Source: Ascaphus truei (taxonomy: Eukaryota > Chordata > Amphibia > Anura > Ascaphidae). From it: a stretch of DNA of 64,000 nt. A program made the translations under genes and the position numbers. This document shows, one piece after another, positions 55,764-64,000 of this stretch (positions are counted from its first letter, which is position 1; every line of letters begins with the position of its first letter). The stretch is taken from NCBI GenBank assembly GCA_036426205.1, contig CM071570.1, positions 141,600,563-141,664,562 on the forward strand, given 5' to 3'. Under the pieces are notes generated by a model, which was not told where the DNA came from, did no database searches, and saw only the letters and a list, made by a program, of their open reading frames with translations.

Positions 55764-56570
55764 GTGGGGTGCAGTCGCAGCGCCCACCACACCATTCGAT
55801 TGAGCGACACCACGCCGTTCCACGGACGTTCCCGCCGCATAGCACCTCAAGATGTGGAAGAGGTGAGGAGACTATTAGCTGAGATGGAAGAAGCCGGTAT
55901 TGTTCAAGGATCACGAAGTCCCTACGCCTCACCTATCGTGGTGGTCCGCAAAAAGAATGGGACCGTACGTCTATGCGTGGACTATAGGACATTGAACAAT
56001 CGCACTGTACCTTACCAGTACACCCTCCCGCGCCTCGATGACCACCTGAACGCCTTGACCGGAAGTAAATGGTTCAGTGTACTGGACTTGAGGTCTGGAT
56101 ACTATCAGGTGCCCATGGACCTGGAGGATCAAGAGAGAACCGCTTTCATCTGCCCGCTAGGGTTCTACCAGTTCACCCGTATGCCGCAGGGGATATGTGG
56201 AGCCCCAGCCTCCTTTCAGAGGTTAATGGAAAAGACGTTGGGAGACATGAACCCGCAAGAATGCCTGGTGTACCTGGACAACATTATAGTGTTCGGGAAG
56301 ACACTGGAGGAGCATGAAGAGCGGCTGTTGAAGGTGTTGGATCGACTTCAACAGGAGGGACTTAAGCTGTCCCTGGACAAATGCAAGTTCTGCCGCACGT
56401 CCGTGACATGTAAGGGCCACATTGTATCAGCGGAAGGGATATCCACCGATCCAGGGAAGATAGAGGCAGTAGTGAATTGGCCCCGGCCCAAACGTCCAGG
56501 AACTACTGTCCTTCTTGGGGTTCTGCGGTTACTACCGTCGGTTTGTGGAGGGCTACTAATGAAAAGCTAA
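55764..56570 (+). pseudogene. Gypsy reverse transcriptase
   Basis: About 250 residues in one frame: RRIAPQDVEEVRRLLAEM, SPYASPIVVVRKKNG, RLCVDYRTLNN, FSVLDLRSGYYQVPM, AFICPLGFYQFTRMPQG, APASFQRLM and CLVYLDNIIVFGKTLEEHEE. The catalytic motif reads YLDN where active enzymes have YLDD, so one metal-binding aspartate is lost. The frame is shifted near 56500, just before the region that normally reads FLGFCGYYRRF. Confidence 0.85.
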
Positions 56571-57308
56571 ACTCCTGAATAACCTATTAAAGATTTATCC
56601 TGAATACTCCAGAAGAAAGGCTACCACTGCCCAAACACCCTTTGGGGATAAATCGACCACTGCCTGTGAACAGGCGTTCATAGGACTAAAGAATAACCTA
56701 ACACAAGCCCCGGTGTTGGCCTATGCCGATCACGATCGAGAATATGTTTTACATGTGGATGCCAGCTTCAGCGGCTTGGCGGCAGTGTTGCATCAGAAAC
56801 ATGAAACGGGACTTCGACCGGTGGCGTATGCTAGTCGGAGCTTGACCCCAAGTGAACAGAATTACCCAGTCCATAAGTTGGAGTTCCTAGCCCTCAAGTG
56901 GGCTGTGGTGGACAAGCTACACGATTATTTGTATGGGGTACAGTTCGAAGTCAGGACTGACAACAACCCAATGACCTAATCAACACGTCCGCCAAGTTGG
57001 ATGCGACGGGGCACCGGTGGTTAGCGGCGCTGGCCAATTACTGGTTCAATCTTAAGTACAAACCAGGGCCCACTAACATAGGAGCAGATGCTCTGTGTCA
57101 AAGACCGGGGCTCCACCCTACTACCGATGTGGGAAGAAATTCCAGGGCCTGGCATACGGGCACTATGTTCTCTAGCTGCTGTGGTGGACGATCGAGTGAC
57201 GTTTTCAGAGTTACGAATAGCAGACTCACTAGGGTGTCAATCCCGAGCCGTGCCCAGAGCATACCGGCGTCCGGAAGGGATGAGTATCACGGAAGATAAG
57301 ATCATTTC
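56571..57308 (+). pseudogene. Gypsy RNase H region, broken
   Basis: The readable frame at 56713-56979 has LHVDASFSGLAAVL, VAYASRSLTPSEQNY, and FLALKWAVVDKLHDYLYG, and ends at a stop after RTDNNPMT. The continuing sequence (ANYWFNLKYKPGPTNIGADAL) is in another frame at about 57020-57100. Confidence 0.8.
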
Positions 57309-58864
57309 ATGGAAGGAATTGGTGCAATATCACATTCAAGACCCTGTAGTGGAACAAGCTCGCCAAGCCTTGCAGAAAACCCTGCTATACTCAAGCAAGC
57401 TCCCAGAGAACTAGTGAACCTACTAATGAAGGAGTTTGGAAAATTCGAACTGGATAACTGCTTATTGTACCGGGTGATACCGTACCATAATCATCCCGAC
57501 CGGCGACAATTATTCTTGCCCCAGATTCTAAGAAATATGGTGCTCTGGGCACTACATGATGAGCATGGCCATCTTGGCGTTGACAAAACGTTCGGGTTAC
57601 TTCGTGACCGGTTCTATTGGCCAAAAATTAGAGAATCGGTGGTAAGGCATTGCCAACAGTGCACTCATTGTATACAGAGGAAGACACTGCCCACCCGGGC
57701 GGCCTCCATGGCCCATCTGAAAAGCTCCGGCCCCATGGATCTGGTGTGCATGGATTTCTTGTGTATCGAGCCCGACACCCGGGGCATTGGTAACGTACTG
57801 GTGATTACAGACCACTATACAAGATACGCCCAAGCATTCCCCACCAAAGATCAGCGGGCGGTGACAGTGGCTAAAGTGTAAGTGAAATACTTCATTCATT
57901 ATGGATTACCGAACCGACTACACTCTGACCAAGGCAGGGATTTCGAGAGTACTCTCATTCGAGAACTGCTGAAGTTGTTGAATATAGCTAAGTCACAGAC
58001 TACTCCGTACCACCCAGAAAGGGATGCCATGTCCAAACGGTTCAACCGAACGCTACTTGACATGCTGGGGACATTAAAAGGCTCTCAGAAGACTGAGTGG
58101 AGCAAGCATGTGGAGACATTGGTGCATGCCTATAACTGTACTCGACACGAGTCTACAGGGTATACTCCGTACTTCTTGATGTTTGGAAGAGAAGCTAGGC
58201 TGCCCGTGGATATGCGACTGCGGATATCTACCGATGGGGTATCCAACAGACGCACTTTGGATATGTGCAAAGGTTACAAGACAGTCTGCAGCAGGCCTAT
58301 AAATTGGCCGAGAAGGCGGCGGCGCAATTGAATGCGAGTAATAAAAAGCGCTATGATCACAAGGTACGACACAAAGAAATCTGCCCAGGGGATGCAGTTC
58401 TCCTCCGTAATTTGGGTATTCCTGGAAAGCACAAACTGACAGACAGCTGGAGGGACGGTGTGTATAAAGTGGAATCACAGATGCCTGGCCTCCCGGTATA
58501 CTGCATCAAAGACTCCGAAGGCCGGGTAAAGGTATGGCACCGAAACCATCTTCTTCCTATACTACAAGTAGGGGATAACGAATTGGAAGTACCCACTGTT
58601 CCACTCGACGGAGAAGCATATAGTACAGAGGATGGCCCAGAGACTGTAATAAATGCCACCTCTGAGAATCCTATGGAAGGAACCTCTCAAAGGGGCCTTC
58701 CGACCGCGGGGGCATCTCCCGAAGAAGCTACGGGTAAAGAGCCCCTTGGTCCAATGACAAATACGCTGACTCCAGGGAGCCAGCCCCTAGATCCGCAGAG
58801 CCCGTGCTTTGTGCCCCAAAGAGACTGTGTAGACATATTGAGCCCCTCAAGGGCAGAACCTTAA
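57309..58864 (+). pseudogene. Gypsy integrase
   Basis: It has the zinc-binding HHCC domain (HDEHGHLGVDKTF, then CQQCTHC), the first catalytic aspartate in VCMDFLCIE, and VITDHYTRYAQAFP. A stop near 57879-57881 is followed by YGLPNRLHSDQGRDFES (second aspartate) and TTPYHPERDAMSKRFNRTLL. The third catalytic residue, Glu in relatives (ERFN), is Lys here (KRFN). The C-terminal part continues in another frame (58265-58864) with YDHKVRHKEICPGDAVLLR. The protein is inactive by stop, frameshift and catalytic loss. Confidence 0.85.
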
Positions 58865-59145
58865 GTGCCAACTGAGACTTGTTACTCTCCTGGGGAAGTA
58901 GCTGAAGAACAGCTTCGCAGAAGCCAAAGAGCTGGTCAACCTCCAATTAGGATGGCTTACGATCAATTTGGGGCACCCCTTTATGAGGCTCAGCAGTGGG
59001 CTCGCCATAAAGTGAGATCTGTAATTGGCATGTTCAGCGAAATGTATAACCTCATGTAGAGTATACAGAATAAGGTATGCAGGAATGTGTAAATATGTAT
59101 GGTTACGTTCTCAAGCGGGGACGTTGGATTCTGCGAGTGGGAGAA
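58865..59145 (+). other. Gypsy 3' internal region
   Basis: A short in-frame tail (QLRRSQRAGQPPIRMAYDQF, about 58908-58970) ends at 59057-59059. The remaining 86 bp lead to the 3' LTR, with a purine-rich stretch at about 59112-59146 (GCGGGGACG, GAGTGGGAGAATG), the likely polypurine tract region. Confidence 0.6.
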
Positions 59146-59870
59146 TGTAGGGGTGTGTTATGTTCCCTTTGCTGCAGCAAGTTCCCAAATGAAGTGGTGG
59201 AGGTTCCGCGGCGGCCCAACAGTATAGGGCGCCGCCATGTTGTTGCGCAATAGTGGGGAGCGAGGTCAGGGCGGAGAGAAGTTGCGCATGCGCAGTGGAA
59301 GCGCGCGAACGGCTGGCCAATAAGGGTTAGGCTCAGCCAGTAACTACAACTCCCAGGAGCCTTAGCAGAGTCACCTGATGCCAGGGAGCCAATGGGAGGG
59401 CTGGATTCTCGGGAGGCAGGAAAGGGAAGCGTGGGGGAGAGACCACGCTAGCCAGAGGGCACCGGAGGAGCAAGGGAAGAGGTAGTGTGGGTGCAGGGGT
59501 TCCGTGACCCACCTGCATAGATTAGATCTTCCCTGCAGGCCCTAGGAGTTTCCCTGAGTCACAGTATATTGTGTTGCTGCAGGGACGCCCTGTAGGGATA
59601 GCATACCACCCCTTACTGTACAACAGATTGGGACAAAGTGTGCGGAGTTGCGATTGTCATCTGGAATCAGACGATCGGACACTGCGACATCAGAAAGCAA
59701 AGCGTTGGATCGACGGATCCTTTTCGAAGCTGTTACCGGTCACCGCAGTGACCGGAAGGTATTTACAACAAGTGCACCAACACCGGTCAACAGGCGCTAA
59801 TCCCGCCTTAGGGAACACTCTTTGGGGACACTAAGAGGAGTGGCCAAAGGACTGAGCCTACATACATACA
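59146..59870 (+). repeat. 3' LTR of the Gypsy element, 725 bp
   Basis: It starts TGTAGGGGTGTGTTATG and ends CCTACATACATACA, followed by CAGT. The first 640 bp match the 5' LTR. It contains ACTACAACTCCCAGGAGCC and a repeated ACCGGTCACCGCAGTGACCG palindrome. Confidence 0.8.
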
Positions 59871-59874
59871 CAGT

Positions 59875-60420
59875 ATATGGACATGGGGTGGGGCACGCGG
59901 TGACGGGGCAGAGACATTACACATTAGGAGAGTGGCCGAGCCACTAGAGTTATAAGGGTAGTATCGGTAGTGAATGTGTTGTTGCTATGATAGAGTTATA
60001 AGGTTCAATAATGCATTGCAGTAAACAGTTTCAGTCATATGTGTGTTGCTATGGTTCTTGCCCAGGGGAATCTTACATGATGGGGATCCTGGGTAAGTGG
60101 AGGCACTGCCGCTAAAATAAGTGTTACCCCAGGCTCCCAGCTAGCGGAGGCTCAGATCTCCTGGAGCCACAGGTGTGTGCAGTACCCGTAGTCTCTCTAG
60201 AGCATAGGAAAGAGGGTACCACAGTATATATTACATTCATATAACAGAAGCTAGGTTTAGCAGTGATATGTTGTGACTTGAGTGTGTTGGTTGGCTCTTG
60301 TGGTATGTTATATTGTCAGTAGAACTTGGTTTGTCGTCGGTGGAATGCAGTATATGATATAAAAGCCTTTTAGAGTACTGCCAACTGACACACACTGCCA
60401 GTCTTCCACAACCTAACACA
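59875..60420. other. No gene recognised
   Basis: Flanking sequence of the Gypsy element. It contains several GAGTTATAAGG and TTGCTATG motifs; no repeats with defined ends. Confidence 0.4.
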
Positions 60421-60522
60421 AGGAAAAAAGGCAAAAAAGCCAAAAAAGCCGCACCGCTTCAAAGAAAAACGAAGAGGGTGAAAAAATGAACGAATTTATT
60501 AAGGACAAAAAACAGAGAAAAT

Positions 60523-60564
60523 CACACTGGCATGTTTCGCCTGAGAAGGCTTTATCAAAGTGTA
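60523..60564 (-). ncRNA. Hammerhead-ribozyme-like motif
   Basis: Minus strand: stem I ACACT pairs fully with AGTGT and can extend by one G-U. The core is TTGATAA with an extra A; stem II GCCT/AGGC has loop TCTC; then GAA, stem III ACATGC and C. U3-A8 replaces C3-G8. Stem III is one base short of palindromic. Confidence 0.6.
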
Positions 60565-60578
60565 CACTTTATAACACC

Positions 60579-60617
60579 GGAGCTTGACAAAGGGCTGTTT
60601 GGCGTCAAACGTCGCTC
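60579..60617 (+). ncRNA. Hammerhead-like motif, G12 changed
   Basis: Stem I GGAGC pairs with GCTCT (four Watson-Crick pairs and one G-U). The core is TTGACAA, followed by a GGGC-rich stem, then CAAAC where GAAAC is expected, ACGT and C. The loss of G12 probably inactivates it. Confidence 0.45.
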
Positions 60618-60720
60618 TATTATTTTTTATTGCTTGTCTCTTATGATGTAATAAATTTATATTTATATTAATCTAACCTTGGAGTGCCGTGGACGTTTTC
60701 TATTTTAGTATTGTTTTGAT

Positions 60721-61098
60721 CTGGTGAGGTGAACATCAATCGTCCAGCGAGCACCTATTCTACACCTAAATTTCCATTTATTTTCAGGAGTGCTATCACC
60801 AAATGTTGTGTGTGTTTATATACATATAATTATTATTATTTTGGTCTTGTGGTGTATTTCTTACAATCTGATCTCTACTCTATTATCATGAAGCGGCTGC
60901 ACTGCACATCGAATGAGAGCCTAAAAGTAAAAATATTAGATTCTACAAAACGAAGATGGAAAGAGCAATATTAAAATCTTATTTTTTTTTGTGTGTAGGT
61001 TATTTCCCAGATTACATATGTAATATTTCTAAAATCTTTATTTTAATGCACAACATCTTTTTCTGTGGATTATTTTCTTATGAGCACACATCTTTAAA
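60721..61098. other. No gene recognised
   Basis: AT-rich sequence with small open frames and no motif. Confidence 0.5.
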
Positions 61099-61102
61099 TA
61101 TA

Positions 61103-62632
61103 TGTAAGGGGGTCACCCCCGGTTCCCCTGATCTTCCTTTGCCCCCTGCCTTACCCCTGTGGCAGTGGGGGAAGGGGACGGCGACTTCTCCCGGCAGGCA
61201 CCGCCATCTTGGTTGCGGCGCGAGGTTCGCGCAATGCGCAGAGGTTGGCCAGGGTAGCGGTGGCCATCGCCAGTGTGCCGGAGCTCTGGGAGGTTGTGCA
61301 GGTGCAGTTAAGCGTAGCGGCGGCCATTACGAGCGTCGTACATGAGCAGTAAAGATCGCGCACACGGTCCCCATAGGAAAGAGCTGTGCCAAGGACTACA
61401 ATTCCCAGCAGCCTCTGGGGATTGCACTTTCACCCTGGTCACTGGCAGCATTGGAGCCAATAGAGCTGGCAGATTCTCATGCAGAGTTGCAACAATGTTG
61501 TGTGCAGACAGGATTTTTGTCAGTTGGAGCTGGGAGCAGGAAGGGGAAGGAAGGGTGTAGGGAGCAAGTGGCTCCTACACCAGGTAAGGTCCCCCATATC
61601 CCAGGCAGGCCCCAACTCCCCACCAGGCTAGTGGGTAATTAATAAGGGACGGCCCCAGGTTAGGGACCCTGCCCTTAGTTGCATGTGGTGTGCAGTCTTG
61701 TCAGTGTCACGGCTGTCCGTGCTGACAAGAAGGCATTGTGTGTGTGTGTGCAGCACGTTCGCTGCCAGTACCAAGTAGGTTGCAGTGCGTTACTGCAGGT
61801 GCTTGGAGTATTAGTAGCAGTCAGGACCGGGAAGAGCTAGGGGAAGGTAATGTACACAGAGCAGGGCTCTGCTGTACTAGGCCAGAGAAACCCCAGGCCC
61901 CAGGTAGGCCCCACTCCCCACTAGGTTAGTGGGTAAGTTCATAGGGAAGGCCCCTAGGTTAGGGACCCTGCCCCATTAGCCATTTGCTAGTTAGGGACAC
62001 AGCGGACGCTGCGTTTTCCTGCTGAGAGACTTGGGCTCAAGTCTCTGTCATTAAAGAGAGCTGGATTATCTTCAGGGTGGGATCGCCCCTGACGGATCAC
62101 CAAGCGGGTGGATCCTGGATGTCGTGTAGGAACTCGTCTGATCCTTTGTGAAGTCCCGTTGCAGGCTCGAGCACTGGAGTGCACCAACAATCCTATTAGC
62201 TTTAATAGTGACACACATATCCTTTCTCTGTAGAGTGTGGGACATTGTGTGGGGTTACTGGACACGGGGTGGGATAGGGGGCTAGCGTCCTGCGAGACGC
62301 AGTAGTCAGTATCTCCTCTAGGGAGGGACACCTGTTGATATTATATGCAAGTACGTTCAATGCTCGCAAGTAAAGTCATTGGTTGTATTACATGCTGTTG
62401 TGTGATATATATATATTGTCCTGCGAGGATCACTCCCCCCCGGGTGGGAGCCATCGCAGATGGAGGCGCTGCACCGAGTACAGGGTTACTCCTAATATAA
62501 TTGCCCCAGGTTCCCCGTGGCGGAAGCTCAGCCCTCCTGTGAGCCTAACAGGTAAAGCACCACACCTGGTAACTGTAGGTTCTCCACACTCACACTATAT
62601 CTGCGATTGGGTGTAGTGGAATACCCGTTACA
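61103..62632 (+). mobile_element. Probable solo LTR or LTR-like unit, 1.53 kb
   Basis: It starts TGTAAGGGGGTCACCCCC and ends GAATACCCGTTACA, with TATA on each side (61099-61102 and 62633-62636). The flanks are AT-rich, so the 4-bp duplication is weak evidence. About 150 bp (61540-61690; CCCACCAGGCTAGTGGGTAA, TTAGGGACCCTGCCC) recurs with changes at 61840-61990, an internal duplication offset by about 300 bp. Open frames within have no motif. Orientation is not certain. Confidence 0.55.
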
Positions 62633-64000
62633 TATATATAAGAGGTTATCTGACATATCTCTTAATACAGTCCTGCGATCACTTGCTGTTGTAGAAGTTC
62701 AGGTTCTCTGGCCTTAGCCCTCTTACTACTGACATCTAATAATACCAAAGTCCCCAAGTAGAATTAATAAGAATAATCTAGTGGTGCCTCCACCCAAAGA
62801 GGAACTAATCACCAAATAAGGTGTTGGCAATTAAATGCTTCAAGGATTGTACATGTAAAAAGAGATGAGTCATCCCCTAGAAAGTAGATTACTACTTACA
62901 ACTTCAACTTACAACTGCAACTAATTACAACTCCAAATATCCCTTTATATAATACTTGGAGAAATAGCTGTTAACAAAAAGGAACACACCAGAGATACCT
63001 GGGAAACATGCTAATTTGGAAATGCAAAATCTACTCAAATTATTTAAATTAGCATATTTCCCATACGGGTCTCCTCTGCATTAAAACCCCTATTTCAGGT
63101 TCTGGATGAGAGTAAATTGAACAGGCACCTAAACGCGTTAGAGGTGCAGGGGTATGCCTCCCCTCCTCTTTTTAACCATGCATCAATAAAGGATTTCGTA
63201 TACAGCACAGTCCAGCCTCAGAAATTTTCTTCCTGCATCGTGGTGCCCGCTGATTTGCCTCTCCTCGTCGGTACAGGTGCCTGTTCAATTTTCTATACCA
63301 GCAAAGGAGCACACAGAGCCGGTTTCATTCCGTGGATATACGTGAGTACATCGCTGCCTCATGAGAGCTGCCCCAGGCACACAGGGTCTACATAGCTCAG
63401 GGAGACAGAGAGGTCTGGGGGGGGTTCTAGGACTTCCCCCATACAACTCTCCATGCTCCTGCTAGACCGTCTGCCATCTAGGGGTTAATGCACACAGCCT
63501 CAAGCATGCATTTATAATACCACGTGACCCGGTTTCTAAAGCAGAAAGACATTCATGTTTCAATAGTGGGTTTTTAACTCTGCAGCCCTGGTTGATTGGG
63601 GTCTCCACCCCAGTATTTTTTTGTTCTGGATGAGAGTAACACCACCTTTACATATGAACTACAGTAACCAGAATTTCATTAAAGCCTTGTTTTAACAATA
63701 ATGGATCTCTGTGTTGTTAAGGGGAACACCCTTTTTTCATATCATTAGCACTAATGGCCGGTATAGTTAGTGCAATACGCTTTCAAGACACAAAACAGTA
63801 TTTAACACTGAGTTATGGCGCTTGGAAGATATGCATTCATAAGCCAATAATGGACCTCTGTGAATTTGGGCCTCCGAAACTTGCGTGGGAAGTCAGTAGA
63901 CTTGTCAGTGTTAGGATAATCATCTGCAAAAAAATGCAAGGATGCGTTCCCACAGTGCAGGCTTATTTAATGGGTCAGATACAAAAAAGATACACACCAA
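62633..64000. other. No gene recognised
   Basis: Mixed sequence to the end of the window. A 16-bp inverted repeat (AATTGAACAGGCACCT at 63114-63129 and its complement at 63277-63292) is the only structure I noticed. The 92-residue frame at 63117-63395 has no recognised motif. Confidence 0.45.

Larger units (their letters stand above)
53757..59870 (+). mobile_element. Ty3/Gypsy LTR retrotransposon, nearly full length, inactive
   Basis: Two LTRs (53757-54409, truncated, and 59146-59870) enclose gag C-terminus, protease, reverse transcriptase, RNase H and integrase in the Ty3/Gypsy order. A 4-bp CAGT flanks the element (53753-53756 and 59871-59874). The end of the 5' LTR, the primer site and the N-terminal part of gag are deleted. 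The LTRs differ at several positions, so the insertion is not recent. There is no envelope gene. Multiple stops, frameshifts and lost catalytic residues are listed with the parts. Confidence 0.9.
60421..60720. repeat. Region with two opposed hammerhead-like motifs
   Basis: A minus-strand motif (60523-60564) and a plus-strand motif (60579-60617) diverge from a 14-bp centre. Unlike other palindromes here, their stems differ in sequence, so this may be a join between two different families rather than a fold-back. Confidence 0.6.

Noticed and set aside
63117..63395. A 92-residue frame at the end of the window as a gene
   Set aside because: No recognisable motif, no splice context, and it spans a small inverted repeat.

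Overview
This window looks like a piece of an amphibian chromosome, most likely from a frog. The evidence is one three-exon vertebrate gene with large introns, set in a dense, deeply nested mass of transposable elements typical of amphibians: Neptune-type Penelope-like elements (PLEs), Tx1/L1-group and L2/CR1-like LINEs, Tc1/mariner, hAT and Helitron DNA elements, and Ty3/Gypsy LTR elements with solo LTRs. The species call is an inference from this mix.

The only host gene recognised is NDUFAF4 (mitochondrial complex I assembly factor 4) on the minus strand. Its exons are at 41461-41326, 38488-38391 and 33529-33230. They join in phase at GT-AG sites and give 177 residues with no internal stop.

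Layout. 1-1916: no gene seen. 1917-7667: two opposed broken PLE copies, one of whose GIY-YIG domains is interrupted by a 2.4 kb Helitron (4238-6657) full of simple repeats. 8110-10480: a DNA-transposon-like element (copy A) with an internal minisatellite. 13.8-18.6 kb: a second PLE (minus) carrying a palindromic 3' end, an inserted piece of a third PLE and a 5'-truncated Tx1/L1 LINE. 18.7-25.2 kb: an L2/CR1-like LINE with 453-bp tandem units at its 5' end, a solo LTR, an antisense copy of its own tail and a second truncated copy. 25.2-29.8 kb: copy B of the minisatellite element, inverted relative to A and carrying two LTRs and a ribozyme-bearing element. 29.8-32.8 kb: a Tx1/L1 fragment and an inverted-repeat PLE end. 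33.2-41.5 kb: NDUFAF4 with repeat-filled introns. 42.5-50 kb: MITEs, LINE ends and a large palindrome. 51-53.4 kb: a Tc1 element split by a solo LTR. 53.8-59.9 kb: a near-complete but dead Ty3/Gypsy element. 61.1-62.6 kb: a further solo-LTR-like unit.

The most notable signal is a scattered set of hammerhead-ribozyme-like cores, about a dozen, almost all lying inside or between inverted-repeat arms. Some sit in the 3' regions of the recognisable PLEs, in sense with the PLE reading frame. Others sit in short units with no coding capacity, which look like non-autonomous, ribozyme-bearing relatives. Across these sites the core shows apparent paired change (C3-G8 to U3-A8), complementary stems I and II, and a short self-complementary stem III, as expected of ribozymes that act as dimers. 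Hammerhead motifs in PLEs are known; the number, the variant core and the palindromic layout here deserve a closer look.
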